Part shown: positions 40,188-48,979 of the stretch, in pieces
Numbering within the stretch: position 1 is the first letter of the stretch
Layout: every line of letters begins with the position of its first letter
Assembly (NCBI RefSeq): GCF_021726515.1
Contig: NZ_JAKKCJ010000003.1
Location: forward strand, 310,001 to 374,000
DNA: 64,000 nt
Direction: 5' to 3'
From: Vibrio sp. CK2-1
Lineage (GTDB): Bacteria > Pseudomonadota > Gammaproteobacteria > Enterobacterales > Vibrionaceae
Notes under the pieces: generated by a model
What the model saw: only the letters and a program-made list of their open reading frames with translations
Databases searched by the model: none
What the model was told of the DNA's origin: nothing
Position numbers and translations under genes: made by a program

Positions 40188-40353
40188 ATTTCTTTTCTAT
40201 TTTCTTCTGTAAATCTGCTTCAACAATCTTCAATGCTTCTAGCGCAACGCTTGGATCGATTTCATTCGACTCCAGCAAATAAATAAGATCGACCGCCAAT
40301 TTTATTTCTTCTGGTGCTGAATCTAGTGGGCTAGGTTGATTATCAGTAGTCAT
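40186..40353 (-). CDS. ybaM: YbaM family protein (DUF2496)
   Basis: A 55-residue frame. The segment APEEIKLAVDLIYLLESNEI matches E. coli YbaM ([20 protein letters not shown]) almost residue by residue, with a Lys-rich C terminus. Its start lies 11 bases inside the end of priC, and in E. coli priC and ybaM are also neighbours, which supports the call. Function is unknown. Its stop codon is the first part of a heptamer repeat array. Confidence 0.92.
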   Translation of the reverse strand: MTTDNQPSPLDSAPEEIKLAVDLIYLLESNEIDPSVALEALKIVEADLQKKIEKK

Positions 40354-40906
40354 TGCTTGGGTTATGCCTTTCTCTGTAGGTAATTTGCTTTTCGATTTTT
40401 AATTTTGCCGCTTGGCAACGCTCTAGTCGTTGTTCTGCTACTAGGAGATCTTGTTGCGCTTTGGCACGTTGCAAGCTACTGCAATGGTCAACTTGATGGG
40501 TCTTTTGCAGCACCAGATCTTTCAAGCGAATTTCCCATTCTTGGTGTTGCGATAAATCTTGATAAAGCTCGCTGATAGGCTTGCGGTAATGACTGCTGTG
40601 TTTTATTTCGTTATGGCGAATAGAACCTGTGGCTAGTTCACGTTGAATGGCTTCTAATTGCGCTATCAGCTTCTGAGAGAGGTGTTCAGCGCGTAACTGA
40701 GTTAGCCTGTTTGCTTGCTGCTCTCGAATGATGCTGTCATAGGTTGCTTGGGCTTCCGAAACACACGGAACCAAGAAGCGTGCTCTACAGCTAAAAAGAT
40801 GCTCATCAAATAACGGCTGATGATGCTCACCTTTTTGCCTATCTCGCTGAGCGGCTTGCTTGGATAAAGTATCAAGTTTATCTGCTATATCGCTGAAATT
40901 ACTCAT
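40343..40906 (-). CDS. priC: Primosomal replication protein PriC
   Basis: Helps reload DnaB at stalled forks through SSB-coated DNA. It is 187 residues and highly helical, with the family segments HLFSCRARFLVPCVSEAQ near residue 35, EHLSQKLIAQLEAIQREL, and the C-terminal heptads ERLERCQ-KIEKQI. It matches E. coli PriC in the order of these segments. GAGG lies five bases before the ATG. It overlaps ybaM by 11 bases and follows the TSUP gene after 11 bp. Confidence 0.88.
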   Translation of the reverse strand: MSNFSDIADKLDTLSKQAAQRDRQKGEHHQPLFDEHLFSCRARFLVPCVSEAQATYDSIIREQQANRLTQLRAEHLSQKLIAQLEAIQRELATGSIRHNEIKHSSHYRKPISELYQDLSQHQEWEIRLKDLVLQKTHQVDHCSSLQRAKAQQDLLVAEQRLERCQAAKLKIEKQITYRERHNPSNDY

Positions 40907-40917
40907 ATCTACCTCAA

Positions 40918-41688
40918 TTAAAACCAGGCTTCATAAGCCAGCTTTATCGCCATGACACTTACCACAGTCACAAAGACTGGACGAATAAATGCCGCGCCAA
41001 AACGAATCGCTGAATGTGCACCAACATAAGCACCCGCCATTAAACACAGCCCCATAGTTAAACCTAGTGCCCAATTAATGTGACCTAAAATGGCAAAGGT
41101 AATCAGAGAGGTAAAATTGCTGGTGAAGTTCATGGCTTTGGCGACGCCAGATGAAAGTAAGATATTCATCCGATATAGAACCATATTACTGACGGTCCAA
41201 AATGCGCCAGTGCCGGGGCCAATCGCACCGTCATAAAAGCCAAGAGTCAATCCTTGAATAATTTGTTTCTTATGCGTCTTAGCGTCAAAGTCTGGCATAT
41301 CGCTGTGATTTTCTTTTGGCGACTTATGAAAAATAGTATAAATCGCCGTGGCGAGAATGATTAAAGGTAATAGCTTTTCTAACCAATCGGTACTGATGAC
41401 ATTGACGACAAGCGTACCGCTAATTGCACCAATTAAAGTCGCAATAAAGGAGCGATACCAAAATTCAGGTGTGAATAAGCGTTTTTTGTAATAAGTAAAA
41501 GCGGCCGTCGAAGATGCAAAGGTTGCGGATAGTTTGTTGGTACCGAGCGCCAAATGGGGAGGTAGACCAATGGAAAGCAGTGCAGGTACAGTCAGCATAC
41601 CGCCACCGCCAGCAACCGCATCGATAAAACCAGCAGCAAAAGCAACAAGGCCCAGAATGATAAGCATCGTTGGGTCTAACATTTCCAT
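40918..41688 (-). CDS. TSUP-family (TauE/SafE) membrane transporter
   Basis: A 256-residue inner-membrane protein with about eight helices and the family repeats GFIDAVAGGGGMLTVPALL (near residues 20-38) and GFYDGAIGPGTGAFW. It resembles E. coli YfcA. TSUP proteins export or import sulfur-containing anions such as sulfite or sulfoacetate; the substrate here is unknown. It lies 15 bp after dinG and directly before priC in what appears to be one operon. Confidence 0.88.
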   Translation of the reverse strand: MEMLDPTMLIILGLVAFAAGFIDAVAGGGGMLTVPALLSIGLPPHLALGTNKLSATFASSTAAFTYYKKRLFTPEFWYRSFIATLIGAISGTLVVNVISTDWLEKLLPLIILATAIYTIFHKSPKENHSDMPDFDAKTHKKQIIQGLTLGFYDGAIGPGTGAFWTVSNMVLYRMNILLSSGVAKAMNFTSNFTSLITFAILGHINWALGLTMGLCLMAGAYVGAHSAIRFGAAFIRPVFVTVVSVMAIKLAYEAWF

Positions 41689-41703
41689 AAATGATCTTCT
41701 TAA

Positions 41704-43785
41704 TTAGTATTCTATTTTCCGCTTAAAAGGCGGTAGGGCATCCAGTAACGATTTACCGTAGCGTTTTGTCACGATGCGGCGGTCTAAGATCACGACTCTA
41801 CCAGAATCTTGCTCTTTCCGCAGTAAACGTCCAACAGACTGAATCAGTTTTTTACTTGCCTCGGGAACAGAAATTTGTAAAAACGGGTTCCCACCTTTTT
41901 GCACTATATATTCTGAATGCGCTTCTTCAACAGGTGAGGTCGGAACGCCAAATGGAATTTTGGTAATGACCAGGTTTTCAAGTAGCTTACCCGGTAAATC
42001 CAATCCTTCCGAAAAACTCCCAGTGCCGAAAATCACGCTGGTTTGGCCAAATTGGCAATACGCTTTATGTTTATTGAGTATTTCGGTACGTGAACGTTTA
42101 CCTTGAATTTGCAAGTTCCACTTTTCTTTTAATGCGATAGATTCCAGTTTTTCTGCAACTTGATTCATTTGCCAGTAGGAAGAAAATAAAATTAAGTTCG
42201 CTTTCTTTTCTTCAATATAACTAGGCAAAATTTCACATAAGTATTGAGTAAAGTCAGGATGCTGGGGCTCAAATTTCACATTAGGGATGAGTAACTCAGC
42301 ATTATTTTGGTAATCAAAAGGTGATGCTAATGCCAGAAACTGAGTAGCATCTTCGGCTTTTTGGCTAACTCCGGCCTGAATAGAAAAATACTGAAATGAG
42401 TTTAATGCTCTCATGGTTGCCGACACCAGTACCGCGCCAGCGCAGCGACTCCACAATTGACGATCCAGTTGCCAGCCAACCTCTAACGGCGACACACTAA
42501 TAATAAAGTCATCTTCTCGTTCAGAGCTCACTTCTACCCAACGGGCAAGCGGTGCGCCTTTATCATGATTCGGCTCTGCCATTAAATGCCAGACTTTAGC
42601 CAAGTTTTCTAAGCGTTGCAGATAAAAGCCTGATTCTGCGAGAGCCGGTTCAGCTAGACGTGAAGATAACTCACCATCTTTAACTCGTTCTGAAATTAAA
42701 TCGGCGATTTTATTCATGGCTTGATGCACTTTCTTGCTCAGTATTTTTAGGCTTTTAGATTCTTCTTCTAACCAAGCAGGTAACTCTCCGTGCTCAAAGC
42801 GATATGTACGCTCTTTAAATTCATTAGCATTAAATCGTGTGCTTAATTGAGTGAGAGCAGGGATCAGTTGTTGAATAGCATCTTGTAATTCATTTCTAAA
42901 TCGAGCGCTACGTTTGGCATCAGTCAAATTCGCTATTTTTACTACGGCTTTATTGAGGCTTTCTAACCAGCCAGCGGCGCCTTTTAAGCTTGCAGCAGCG
43001 GAAGCATGTTCACGAGCCACGTTCGGTAGATGATGTGCTTCATCAAAAATATAAATACTTTGCTCGGGCTCAGGCAAGATCACGCCTCCACCAAGATCAG
43101 CATCGGCCATTACTAAGCTGTGATTGGCAATAATTATATCGGCTTTATCAAGATCGGCTCTCGCTTTCTGGAAAGGGCAATCACGATGTGAAGGCATAGA
43201 GTTATTGCAACTGTGCTTATCACTGACGATGGTTTTCCAAATCTCTTCGTTAATGGTCTCTGGCCAGCTATCTCTATCGCCATCCCATTTTTGAGTTGAA
43301 AATGCTTCATATAAATCTTGTAGTTGCTTTATATCTTGTTTCTTCGGCTTACTTTCAAACATAGCCATTTGTTGACCATCTTGTTGCCCACCAGAAGCCA
43401 GCATTAACTTTTCAGCACAACAGTAGCGCTGACGTCCTTTAGCCAATAGAAAAGTAAAGGGAGTTTCGACTAAGCGTCGATAGAGCGGCATATCTTTATT
43501 AATCAACTGTTCTTGTAGAGCGACCGTCGCAGTAGAAATAATGATTTTCTTTTCACCAAACTGAGCGAAAGGCACCGAGGCCATTAAGTAGGCCAATGAT
43601 TTACCAATACCGGTTCCTGCTTCCGCCACAATAATGCGATTGGATTGATGGTAGGTACCTGCCAGTGTTTTGGCGATTTCTGCAACTAGGTAGTTTTGAG
43701 CTCGGCGAGGAATAAAGCCATCTAATTGATGAGAGAGATTTTGATAGCTGTGTTTGATGGCTTTTTGAATATTGGCAGATAGCAT
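41704..43785 (-). CDS. dinG: ATP-dependent DNA helicase DinG
   Basis: A 5'-3' superfamily 2 helicase of the XPD type that unwinds D-loops and R-loops, 693 residues. Walker A is AGTGIGKS (56-63) and the DEAH box is at 248-251. Fe-S domain cysteines are visible at C122/C123, C193 and C203. E. coli DinG has four (C120, C194, C199, C205); the third is absent here (CNNSMPSHRDC). The final motif QSVGRLLRKE is intact. It heads the dinG-TSUP-priC-ybaM operon. No SOS box was searched with a matrix. Confidence 0.92.
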   Translation of the reverse strand: MLSANIQKAIKHSYQNLSHQLDGFIPRRAQNYLVAEIAKTLAGTYHQSNRIIVAEAGTGIGKSLAYLMASVPFAQFGEKKIIISTATVALQEQLINKDMPLYRRLVETPFTFLLAKGRQRYCCAEKLMLASGGQQDGQQMAMFESKPKKQDIKQLQDLYEAFSTQKWDGDRDSWPETINEEIWKTIVSDKHSCNNSMPSHRDCPFQKARADLDKADIIIANHSLVMADADLGGGVILPEPEQSIYIFDEAHHLPNVAREHASAAASLKGAAGWLESLNKAVVKIANLTDAKRSARFRNELQDAIQQLIPALTQLSTRFNANEFKERTYRFEHGELPAWLEEESKSLKILSKKVHQAMNKIADLISERVKDGELSSRLAEPALAESGFYLQRLENLAKVWHLMAEPNHDKGAPLARWVEVSSEREDDFIISVSPLEVGWQLDRQLWSRCAGAVLVSATMRALNSFQYFSIQAGVSQKAEDATQFLALASPFDYQNNAELLIPNVKFEPQHPDFTQYLCEILPSYIEEKKANLILFSSYWQMNQVAEKLESIALKEKWNLQIQGKRSRTEILNKHKAYCQFGQTSVIFGTGSFSEGLDLPGKLLENLVITKIPFGVPTSPVEEAHSEYIVQKGGNPFLQISVPEASKKLIQSVGRLLRKEQDSGRVVILDRRIVTKRYGKSLLDALPPFKRKIEY

Positions 43786-44424
43786 GCTTGAGTCTCTTAA
43801 TTGAACAACTGGATATTATCACAGTGGTTTGATTAAGTAACCTGCCGAATGTGGCTATTTAAATATAAGGATAGGTAGGTGCAATGTGGCTTTGGTTTAT
43901 TAAGTAAGCCGTTAATTCCACCGTGAATGATAGGCTTGCTCAATGTCGTGTAGGTCGAAAATTCACCGTTTAGTCACTGTATTGTCACAAAAAATAAGAT
44001 CGGAATCACATATTGATGCATAAAACTTATCGCTTACTAAGGTTTGTATGAATTGTGTTCAATTAAGCATTAAATTCTATTTATGTTGCCATTCCTGGTG
44101 GTTTTTGGTGTTTGTTTTATGTTTTTTTAGATTTTATTGCTGGTCTTTTGTTTTTTGTTACACTTGTTATGGTTGTTTTTATTGTGTTTATCCATACCTT
44201 TACATTCGTCGATTGCCTGTAATTCGTTGTTTGTTAATGATTTTTATACTTTTTGATTGATGATTTACTTTTTTTTATTAAATTTGACACTTTCAGGGAA
44301 CTTATTGCAATCTTTAGGTGCGAATCAGATGTACCGCTTGTTGACTAGATGTTAACGAGCGATAAAACAAAAAAGAAAGGAATCCCAAAGGGAATTTCAA
44401 ATTAATAAAAGGCAGTGGATTATT
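43786..44424. other. Long AT-rich leader region upstream of the porin
   Basis: About 640 bp without a credible gene. The plus strand from about 44095 to 44290 is extremely T/G-rich. A perfect -35 hexamer TTGACA is at 44284-44289, without a clear -10. A short inverted repeat (GGAATCCC and GGGAATTTC) lies near 44379-44398. Long upstream regions are usual for highly regulated Vibrio porins such as OmpU, which ToxR controls. Confidence 0.5.
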
Positions 44425-45489
44425 ATGAAAAAATCGCTTTTAGCTCTTGCTGTATCGGCAGCAGCATTCACAGGCGCAGCAAGTGCGGCTGAGATTTATA
44501 GTAACGACGGTGGTTCAGTTGATTTTTACGGGCAATTGCGTACCGAAATGAAATTTGCTGATGCAGATGATTACAACGCTGATCTATCAACGGGTTCTTC
44601 TCGTATTGGTGTTGATGCTAAATATAATGTAATGGAAGGATTTGATGTTTTAGGCCTTGTTGAAGTTGGTGTTCCATCAGATTCTAAAGGTAATAACGAC
44701 GTAGAAGTTCGTCGCCACTTGATCGGCTTTGCGACAGACTTTGGTACGGTTCAGTTCGGCCGTGATTGGACATCTTCGGATGATCTAGGCGGTACTGACT
44801 ACTCATACTTCTTCGGTGGCTCAGGTAACCTCTATGACCAATTAAATGGTGCATTATCTGAATCACAAGTTAAGTATTCATTAGATCTTGATAACTGGTT
44901 TGTAAAAGCAACCTATGGTTTAAATGATAGTTCTAATCATCAAGATTTAATGGAAGCATTCGTTGGTGCAACTTATGGCGACCTGTCATTCCACGTAGGT
45001 GGTGGTTATAATCGTGTTCACGAATTTGAGACAACATTCACCGATGTAAATAACAATAAAACTACAGTGAATGGTGATATTAGTAATACGTACTACGAAG
45101 CAACTCTTGTATATAACTTGCTTGATAATTTACAAATGAGTGGTACTTATTATGGTTCTCAACTAGAGAATACTGATAATGACGTGAAAATTGACCAGAA
45201 TGCACTTTCATTAGGCGCATATTGGACATTTATTGAAAAAACTTCACTATATGCTGGTTATGAATATGTTCACCAAAAAAATGACGATTCAGATGCTAGC
45301 GATCACGGTAACAATGCTTACCTTGGTTTAGAATATAAATTCTCTAGCTGGGCACGTGTATTTACAGAAGTAGGTTATTCTGATGGTACGACTCTAGGCT
45401 TTACGAATAATCAAACAGACGTAACAGTTGGTCCTACTACAGTTGATAGTGAAACTAACTTTGGTATCGGTGCTCGTTTCTACTGGTAA
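44425..45489 (+). CDS. Outer-membrane porin (OmpU-like)
   Basis: A general diffusion porin, 354 residues. The signal peptide (MKKSLLALAVSAAAFTGAASA, cleavage before AEIYS) is followed by FYGQLRTEMKF, a typical first strand. Strands alternate with acidic, Asn/Asp-rich loops. The C terminus ARFYW ends in the aromatic residue used by the BAM complex. The constriction segment FGRDWTSSDD resembles OmpU/OmpC-type porins. A long leader and a terminator flank it, so it is a single-gene unit. Confidence 0.9.
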   Translation: MKKSLLALAVSAAAFTGAASAAEIYSNDGGSVDFYGQLRTEMKFADADDYNADLSTGSSRIGVDAKYNVMEGFDVLGLVEVGVPSDSKGNNDVEVRRHLIGFATDFGTVQFGRDWTSSDDLGGTDYSYFFGGSGNLYDQLNGALSESQVKYSLDLDNWFVKATYGLNDSSNHQDLMEAFVGATYGDLSFHVGGGYNRVHEFETTFTDVNNNKTTVNGDISNTYYEATLVYNLLDNLQMSGTYYGSQLENTDNDVKIDQNALSLGAYWTFIEKTSLYAGYEYVHQKNDDSDASDHGNNAYLGLEYKFSSWARVFTEVGYSDGTTLGFTNNQTDVTVGPTTVDSETNFGIGARFYW

Positions 45490-45515
45490 TCAGAGTCCAA
45501 AATTATGCTAATACC

Positions 45516-45547
45516 AAAGCTCGGTTTTTACCGGGCTTTTTTATTTT
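45516..45547 (+). terminator. Rho-independent terminator after the porin
   Basis: AAAGCTCGG (45516-45524) pairs with CCGGGCTTT (45531-45539) with one G-U pair, followed by a T run. Confidence 0.9.
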
Positions 45548-45563
45548 TAAATAAGGGATGTAT

Positions 45564-46202
45564 ATGAGTAAGAAGTTTATTTCTGTAGTAGGCTGTATTG
45601 CATTATTAGCCAGTCAATTGGTTCATGCCGAAGTTAAAATTCCAATCCCAGATAGCGTTAACTTATTGGTAGTGAACTCTCTCAAACCTGAAATTGAAAA
45701 GGGTGGTTTGTTTGGTTCCGATACTTTAGTTTTGCCTGATGGTGAAAATCAGATCGTATTCAAATTCCAACCCGGAGTGATGGAAAATGATACATTACGT
45801 CGAGTTTATAGTGATGTCATCGTTGCGAAGTTTTCTGCTCAGGATGATGAATTAAAATTTGTGTTGCCAGAATATCGCGATTTGAATCAGGCTCGTAATG
45901 AAATAAATGATTTTGAATGGGCTTTAGTCGATAGTCAGGATAAAGCGCTTGACGTTAAAAAAGAGCCGTTATCAACGACAGGCGTACAGCTCGGCCGTAA
46001 CTTTATTGAAGATGTGATGGATTACAATATGCGCGGTGGTGTTGCTGCGATTACGACAGGCTCTGTTGCAGCCAAGAGTCTACCTGTGAATGCACAAGCT
46101 AAACCTGATAGTGAAAATGTCGCTCAGTTGAAAGCTTGGTATTTGAAAGCTAATGCGCAAGAAAGAAAAGATTTTCAAGTTTGGTTAATCGACCAAAAAT
46201 AA
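45564..46202 (+). CDS. DUF2057 family exported protein (YccT-like)
   Basis: A 212-residue protein with a signal peptide (MSKKFISVVGCIALLASQLVHA). The segments VNLLVVN, LPDGENQIVFKF and the repeated parts of DUF2057 (UPF0319, E. coli YccT/CsgI) are recognisable. YccT inhibits curli assembly in Salmonella and E. coli, but function here is not known. The ATG at 45564 has AAGGG six bases upstream; an ATG two codons earlier sits on the ribosome site. It stands alone between two terminators. Confidence 0.85.
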   Translation: MSKKFISVVGCIALLASQLVHAEVKIPIPDSVNLLVVNSLKPEIEKGGLFGSDTLVLPDGENQIVFKFQPGVMENDTLRRVYSDVIVAKFSAQDDELKFVLPEYRDLNQARNEINDFEWALVDSQDKALDVKKEPLSTTGVQLGRNFIEDVMDYNMRGGVAAITTGSVAAKSLPVNAQAKPDSENVAQLKAWYLKANAQERKDFQVWLIDQK

Positions 46203-46224
46203 TGAGTAAAATATATGATGAAAG

Positions 46225-46248
46225 AAGCGGCCAGAGTGTCGCTTTTTT
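46225..46248 (+). terminator. Terminator after the DUF2057 gene
   Basis: AAGCGGC (46225-46231) pairs with GTCGCTT (46238-46244, one G-U), followed by TTTT. Confidence 0.8.
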
Positions 46249-46369
46249 CATTTAGAGTCCTGCGTAACACTTTATTTGACGAGCAAACGGTTGCTATTCG
46301 GTGTCATATTGCTGCAATCTAATTTGGTGGCTACAATTCAGATCCATGTTCATAACCTACATAATCTCT

Positions 46370-47674
46370 ATGAAATTCCCCGGCCAACGTAAATCTAAAC
46401 ACTACTTTCCTGTTGATGCTCGTGATCCGCTTGTTAGTCAAGCTCAAGAAAGCAAGCGAATGTCTCGTACTCACATTATCGGTATTGACCAAACCTTGGT
46501 TGATATAGAGGCGAAAGTCAGTGATGAGTTCATTGAAAAATATCAATTGAGTAAAGGGCACTCGTTAGTTATTGATGATGAAAAAGCAGAAGCGCTATAT
46601 AACGAGTTAAAAGAATATGACCTGGTTACCGATGAATTCGCGGGTGGAACAATAGGGAACACATTACATAATTACTCTGTACTAGCCGATGATAAATCGA
46701 CTTTATTAGGTGTGATGAGTAATAGTATTAAAATTGGTAGCTATGGATATCGCTACCTTTGTAACACTTCTAGCCGCATGGATTTAAATTATCTACAAGG
46801 CGTAGAAGGTCCAATTGGTCGTTGTTTTGCACTAATTAGTGATAATGGTGAACGTACCTTCGCAATTAATGAAGGGAAAATGAACCAGTTATTACCGACT
46901 AGTATTCCTGAACATATTTTTGAAAATGCTTCAGCCTTAGTGTTAACTGCTTATTTGGTTCGCTGTAAGCCGGGTGATCCTATGCCTGATGCAACAATGA
47001 AAGCGATTGAATACGCAAAGAAATATGATGTTCCAGTGGTGCTTACTCTAGGAACCAAATATGTGATTCAAGATGACCCTGAATACTGGCGTGATTTTGT
47101 TAAGCAAAATGTTTCTGTTTTGGCGATGAATGAAGAAGAAGCAGAAGCTTTAACTGGAGAGCATGATCCTTTATTAGCTTCAGACAAAGCGTTGGATTGG
47201 GTTGATCTAGTTTTATGTACCGCCGGCCCGGTAGGTCTCTATATGGCTGGCTATACCGAAGAAGAAGCAAAGCGCCCAACAAGTTTGCCTCTATTACCTG
47301 GCTCGATTGCTGAATTTAATCAGTATGAATTTAGTCGCCCAACAGTTCGTTCCCAATGTAAAAATCCGATTAAAGTGTACTCTCACATTGCACCTTATAT
47401 GGGTGGCCCTGAGAAGATTAAGAATACCAATGGGGCAGGGGATGCAGCACTATCGGCAATATTGCATGATATGGCGGCCAATAAATACCATAAAGAAAAT
47501 ATCCCTAATTCAAGTAAGCATGAATATCCATTTTTAACTTATTCATCTTTCTCTCAAGTATGTAAGTACGCTAACCGAGTGAGTTATGAAGTATTAGCGC
47601 AACATTCTCCGCGTTTATCTCGTGGCTTACCTGAGAAAGAAGACAGCTTGGAAGAAGCATACTGGGAAAGATAA
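46370..47674 (+). CDS. gsk: Inosine/guanosine kinase
   Basis: A PfkB-family nucleoside kinase that salvages guanosine and inosine to GMP and IMP. The start MKFPGQRKSKHYFPV matches E. coli Gsk, and the product has the same 434-residue length. GGTIGNTLHNYSVL and the catalytic NTNGAGDAALSA are clear. Upstream in-frame starts have no homology. The ribosome site before 46370 is weak. A strong terminator follows. Confidence 0.95.
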   Translation: MKFPGQRKSKHYFPVDARDPLVSQAQESKRMSRTHIIGIDQTLVDIEAKVSDEFIEKYQLSKGHSLVIDDEKAEALYNELKEYDLVTDEFAGGTIGNTLHNYSVLADDKSTLLGVMSNSIKIGSYGYRYLCNTSSRMDLNYLQGVEGPIGRCFALISDNGERTFAINEGKMNQLLPTSIPEHIFENASALVLTAYLVRCKPGDPMPDATMKAIEYAKKYDVPVVLTLGTKYVIQDDPEYWRDFVKQNVSVLAMNEEEAEALTGEHDPLLASDKALDWVDLVLCTAGPVGLYMAGYTEEEAKRPTSLPLLPGSIAEFNQYEFSRPTVRSQCKNPIKVYSHIAPYMGGPEKIKNTNGAGDAALSAILHDMAANKYHKENIPNSSKHEYPFLTYSSFSQVCKYANRVSYEVLAQHSPRLSRGLPEKEDSLEEAYWER

Positions 47675-47790
47675 GCTTATTTAGTTAAGTGGTTTTATTC
47701 GCTCAAAGGAACGGATAAAAATAAATAGGTGGATTTAATTATTCTTACTTATTGGATCTACTATTTACAGTAACTTGTTGTTAAAAATAA

Positions 47791-47818
47791 AAAAGGGAGC
47801 TAAGTGCTCCCTTTTTTT
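47791..47818. terminator. Terminator between gsk and hns
   Basis: The 10-bp stem AAAAGGGAGC / GCTCCCTTTT (47791-47800, 47806-47815) with a long T run, placed between convergent genes. Confidence 0.94.
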
Positions 47819-47845
47819 ATTTTTAATCCAATAAGGATTTGGTTG

Positions 47846-48262
47846 TTATTTGATTAGGAAATCATCAATTGATTTGCCTGCATCAAGAGCTTCTTGAATG
47901 GCAGAAGGCGTACGGCCTTGGCCAGTCCAAGTCTTACGCTCACCATTTAAAGTGTATTCATATTTTGCAGGGCGAGGTTGACGCTTCTTACGAGATTTAG
48001 ATTTTGATTCACCACCGCTCATTGCTGAGATAAGGTCTTCTAAATCAATTCCGTCTTTAGCGATCATTTTAGCGTACTCTGCTAATTTAGCTTCGCGCTC
48101 TGCTTGTTCAGCTAATTCTTTTTCTTCTGCTTCTTTTCTTTCTGCTACAACAGTAGTCAGTTTTTCTAGTAACTCTTCTACTTCCGCTAGGGTAAATTCG
48201 TCACGAGTAAAAGCGCGAAGGCTACGAATATTTAGTAGTGCTGATTTTTTGATTTCTGACAT
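47846..48262 (-). CDS. hns: Nucleoid-associated protein H-NS
   Basis: Silencer of AT-rich and horizontally acquired DNA, 138 residues. The N-terminal oligomerisation helices with a charged coiled coil span about 20-65. A basic linker (SKSRKKRQPRP) follows, and the C-terminal DNA-binding domain has the TWTGQGRTPSAIQEAL loop, including the QGR core. It is divergent from the lysine riboswitch gene across about 370 bp of AT-rich DNA, a likely site for autoregulation. Confidence 0.96.
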   Translation of the reverse strand: MSEIKKSALLNIRSLRAFTRDEFTLAEVEELLEKLTTVVAERKEAEEKELAEQAEREAKLAEYAKMIAKDGIDLEDLISAMSGGESKSKSRKKRQPRPAKYEYTLNGERKTWTGQGRTPSAIQEALDAGKSIDDFLIK

Positions 48263-48632
48263 ATGTGGATCCTATACAGTAGAATTGCTGAATTAAGTTT
48301 TATCTAAAATAAATATCTTTGCTAGATAAAGTTAAACTAATTTTATATAGCTTATCTTTTTTAGTCAAAAAATATATTTGTTTAAATAAAGAAATTTGAG
48401 GCCGATTTAATATTTATACTGTTACAAATATTGTTGTTAATTTAGATGCTGATTCAAACAGACTACTTTAACTTTATAATTAAGTCGTTGGTTGTTTTTT
48501 GGACGAAATGGAAATGTTCGACTTTTGTCTTGCCATTTGGTTTTTGATCATTACAATGAGCCGAATCTTGCTAGAACCCTTTGTAAATGTCCTGATAAAT
48601 GGCCATTTGTAAGGCGAATGTTTTAGTCTGAT
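48263..48632. other. AT-rich divergent region between hns and the lysine riboswitch
   Basis: No gene is seen. It must hold the hns promoter and the promoter of the riboswitch transcript. A perfect 12-bp palindrome AAATGGCCATTT lies near 48597-48608, about 25 bp before the aptamer. TTGCTA near 48568 followed by a GATAAA-like box is a possible promoter, with modest support. Confidence 0.45.
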
Positions 48633-48853
48633 GTAGAGGCGCAATATTTATTAGTACTACGTTTTAGGGTGATGCCTGTGAGAGCGTACGAAAGGAAATG
48701 TTGCCGAAGTAAGAGCTAATCAGTGCGTTTTGATTAGTTAGGCGTATCAGAGCCACTTGCTGGGGTTGCATTTAATAAGTGTAACACTGCCATAGTTTGC
48801 AGGGTGCTAATCTTAAAGATTGCATACTGTGTTTTTTTACTATGGAGCGCTAC
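48633..48853 (+). promoter_or_regulatory. Lysine riboswitch (L box) aptamer
   Basis: The conserved blocks of the lysine riboswitch appear in order: GTAGAGGCGC at the 5' P1 strand, AGTA, GGGTGAT, GAAAGGAAATGTTGCCGAAG (48690-48709), GCTGGGGTTGC with the GCATTTAATAAGTGTAA hairpin, ACTGCCATA, and the closing GGAGCGCTAC (48844-48853), which pairs with the 5' strand. It stands in front of an NhaC-family transporter gene, a known partner of lysine riboswitches in gammaproteobacteria. Lysine should lower expression of the gene downstream. Confidence 0.93.
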
Positions 48854-48944
48854 TGTAGACACATGAAAGTGATTTGGCTTTCAACGTTTATCAACAAGAT
48901 GATTTATTGTTTTACGACTATACTCTTCAACAATATCCCTTCTG

Positions 48945-48979
48945 CAGTAGATCTCTAACCAATTTTGGTTTTTTTGATC
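48945..48979 (+). promoter_or_regulatory. Probable expression platform of the lysine riboswitch
   Basis: CAGTAG..CTC (48945-48955) can pair with GAG..CTACTG at the 3' end of the aptamer (48845-48855), excluding P1. When P1 forms, this segment is free and a hairpin of GATC-AACCA with TGGTT-GATC can form, with a seven-base U run directly before the ATG. This would end transcription or hide the start codon. It is an inference from base pairing only. Confidence 0.55.

Noticed and set aside
44048-44260. 70-codon plus-strand frame rich in Cys, Phe and Tyr upstream of the porin
   Set aside because: The composition simply reflects the T/G-rich DNA; there is no ribosome site and no recognisable domain.
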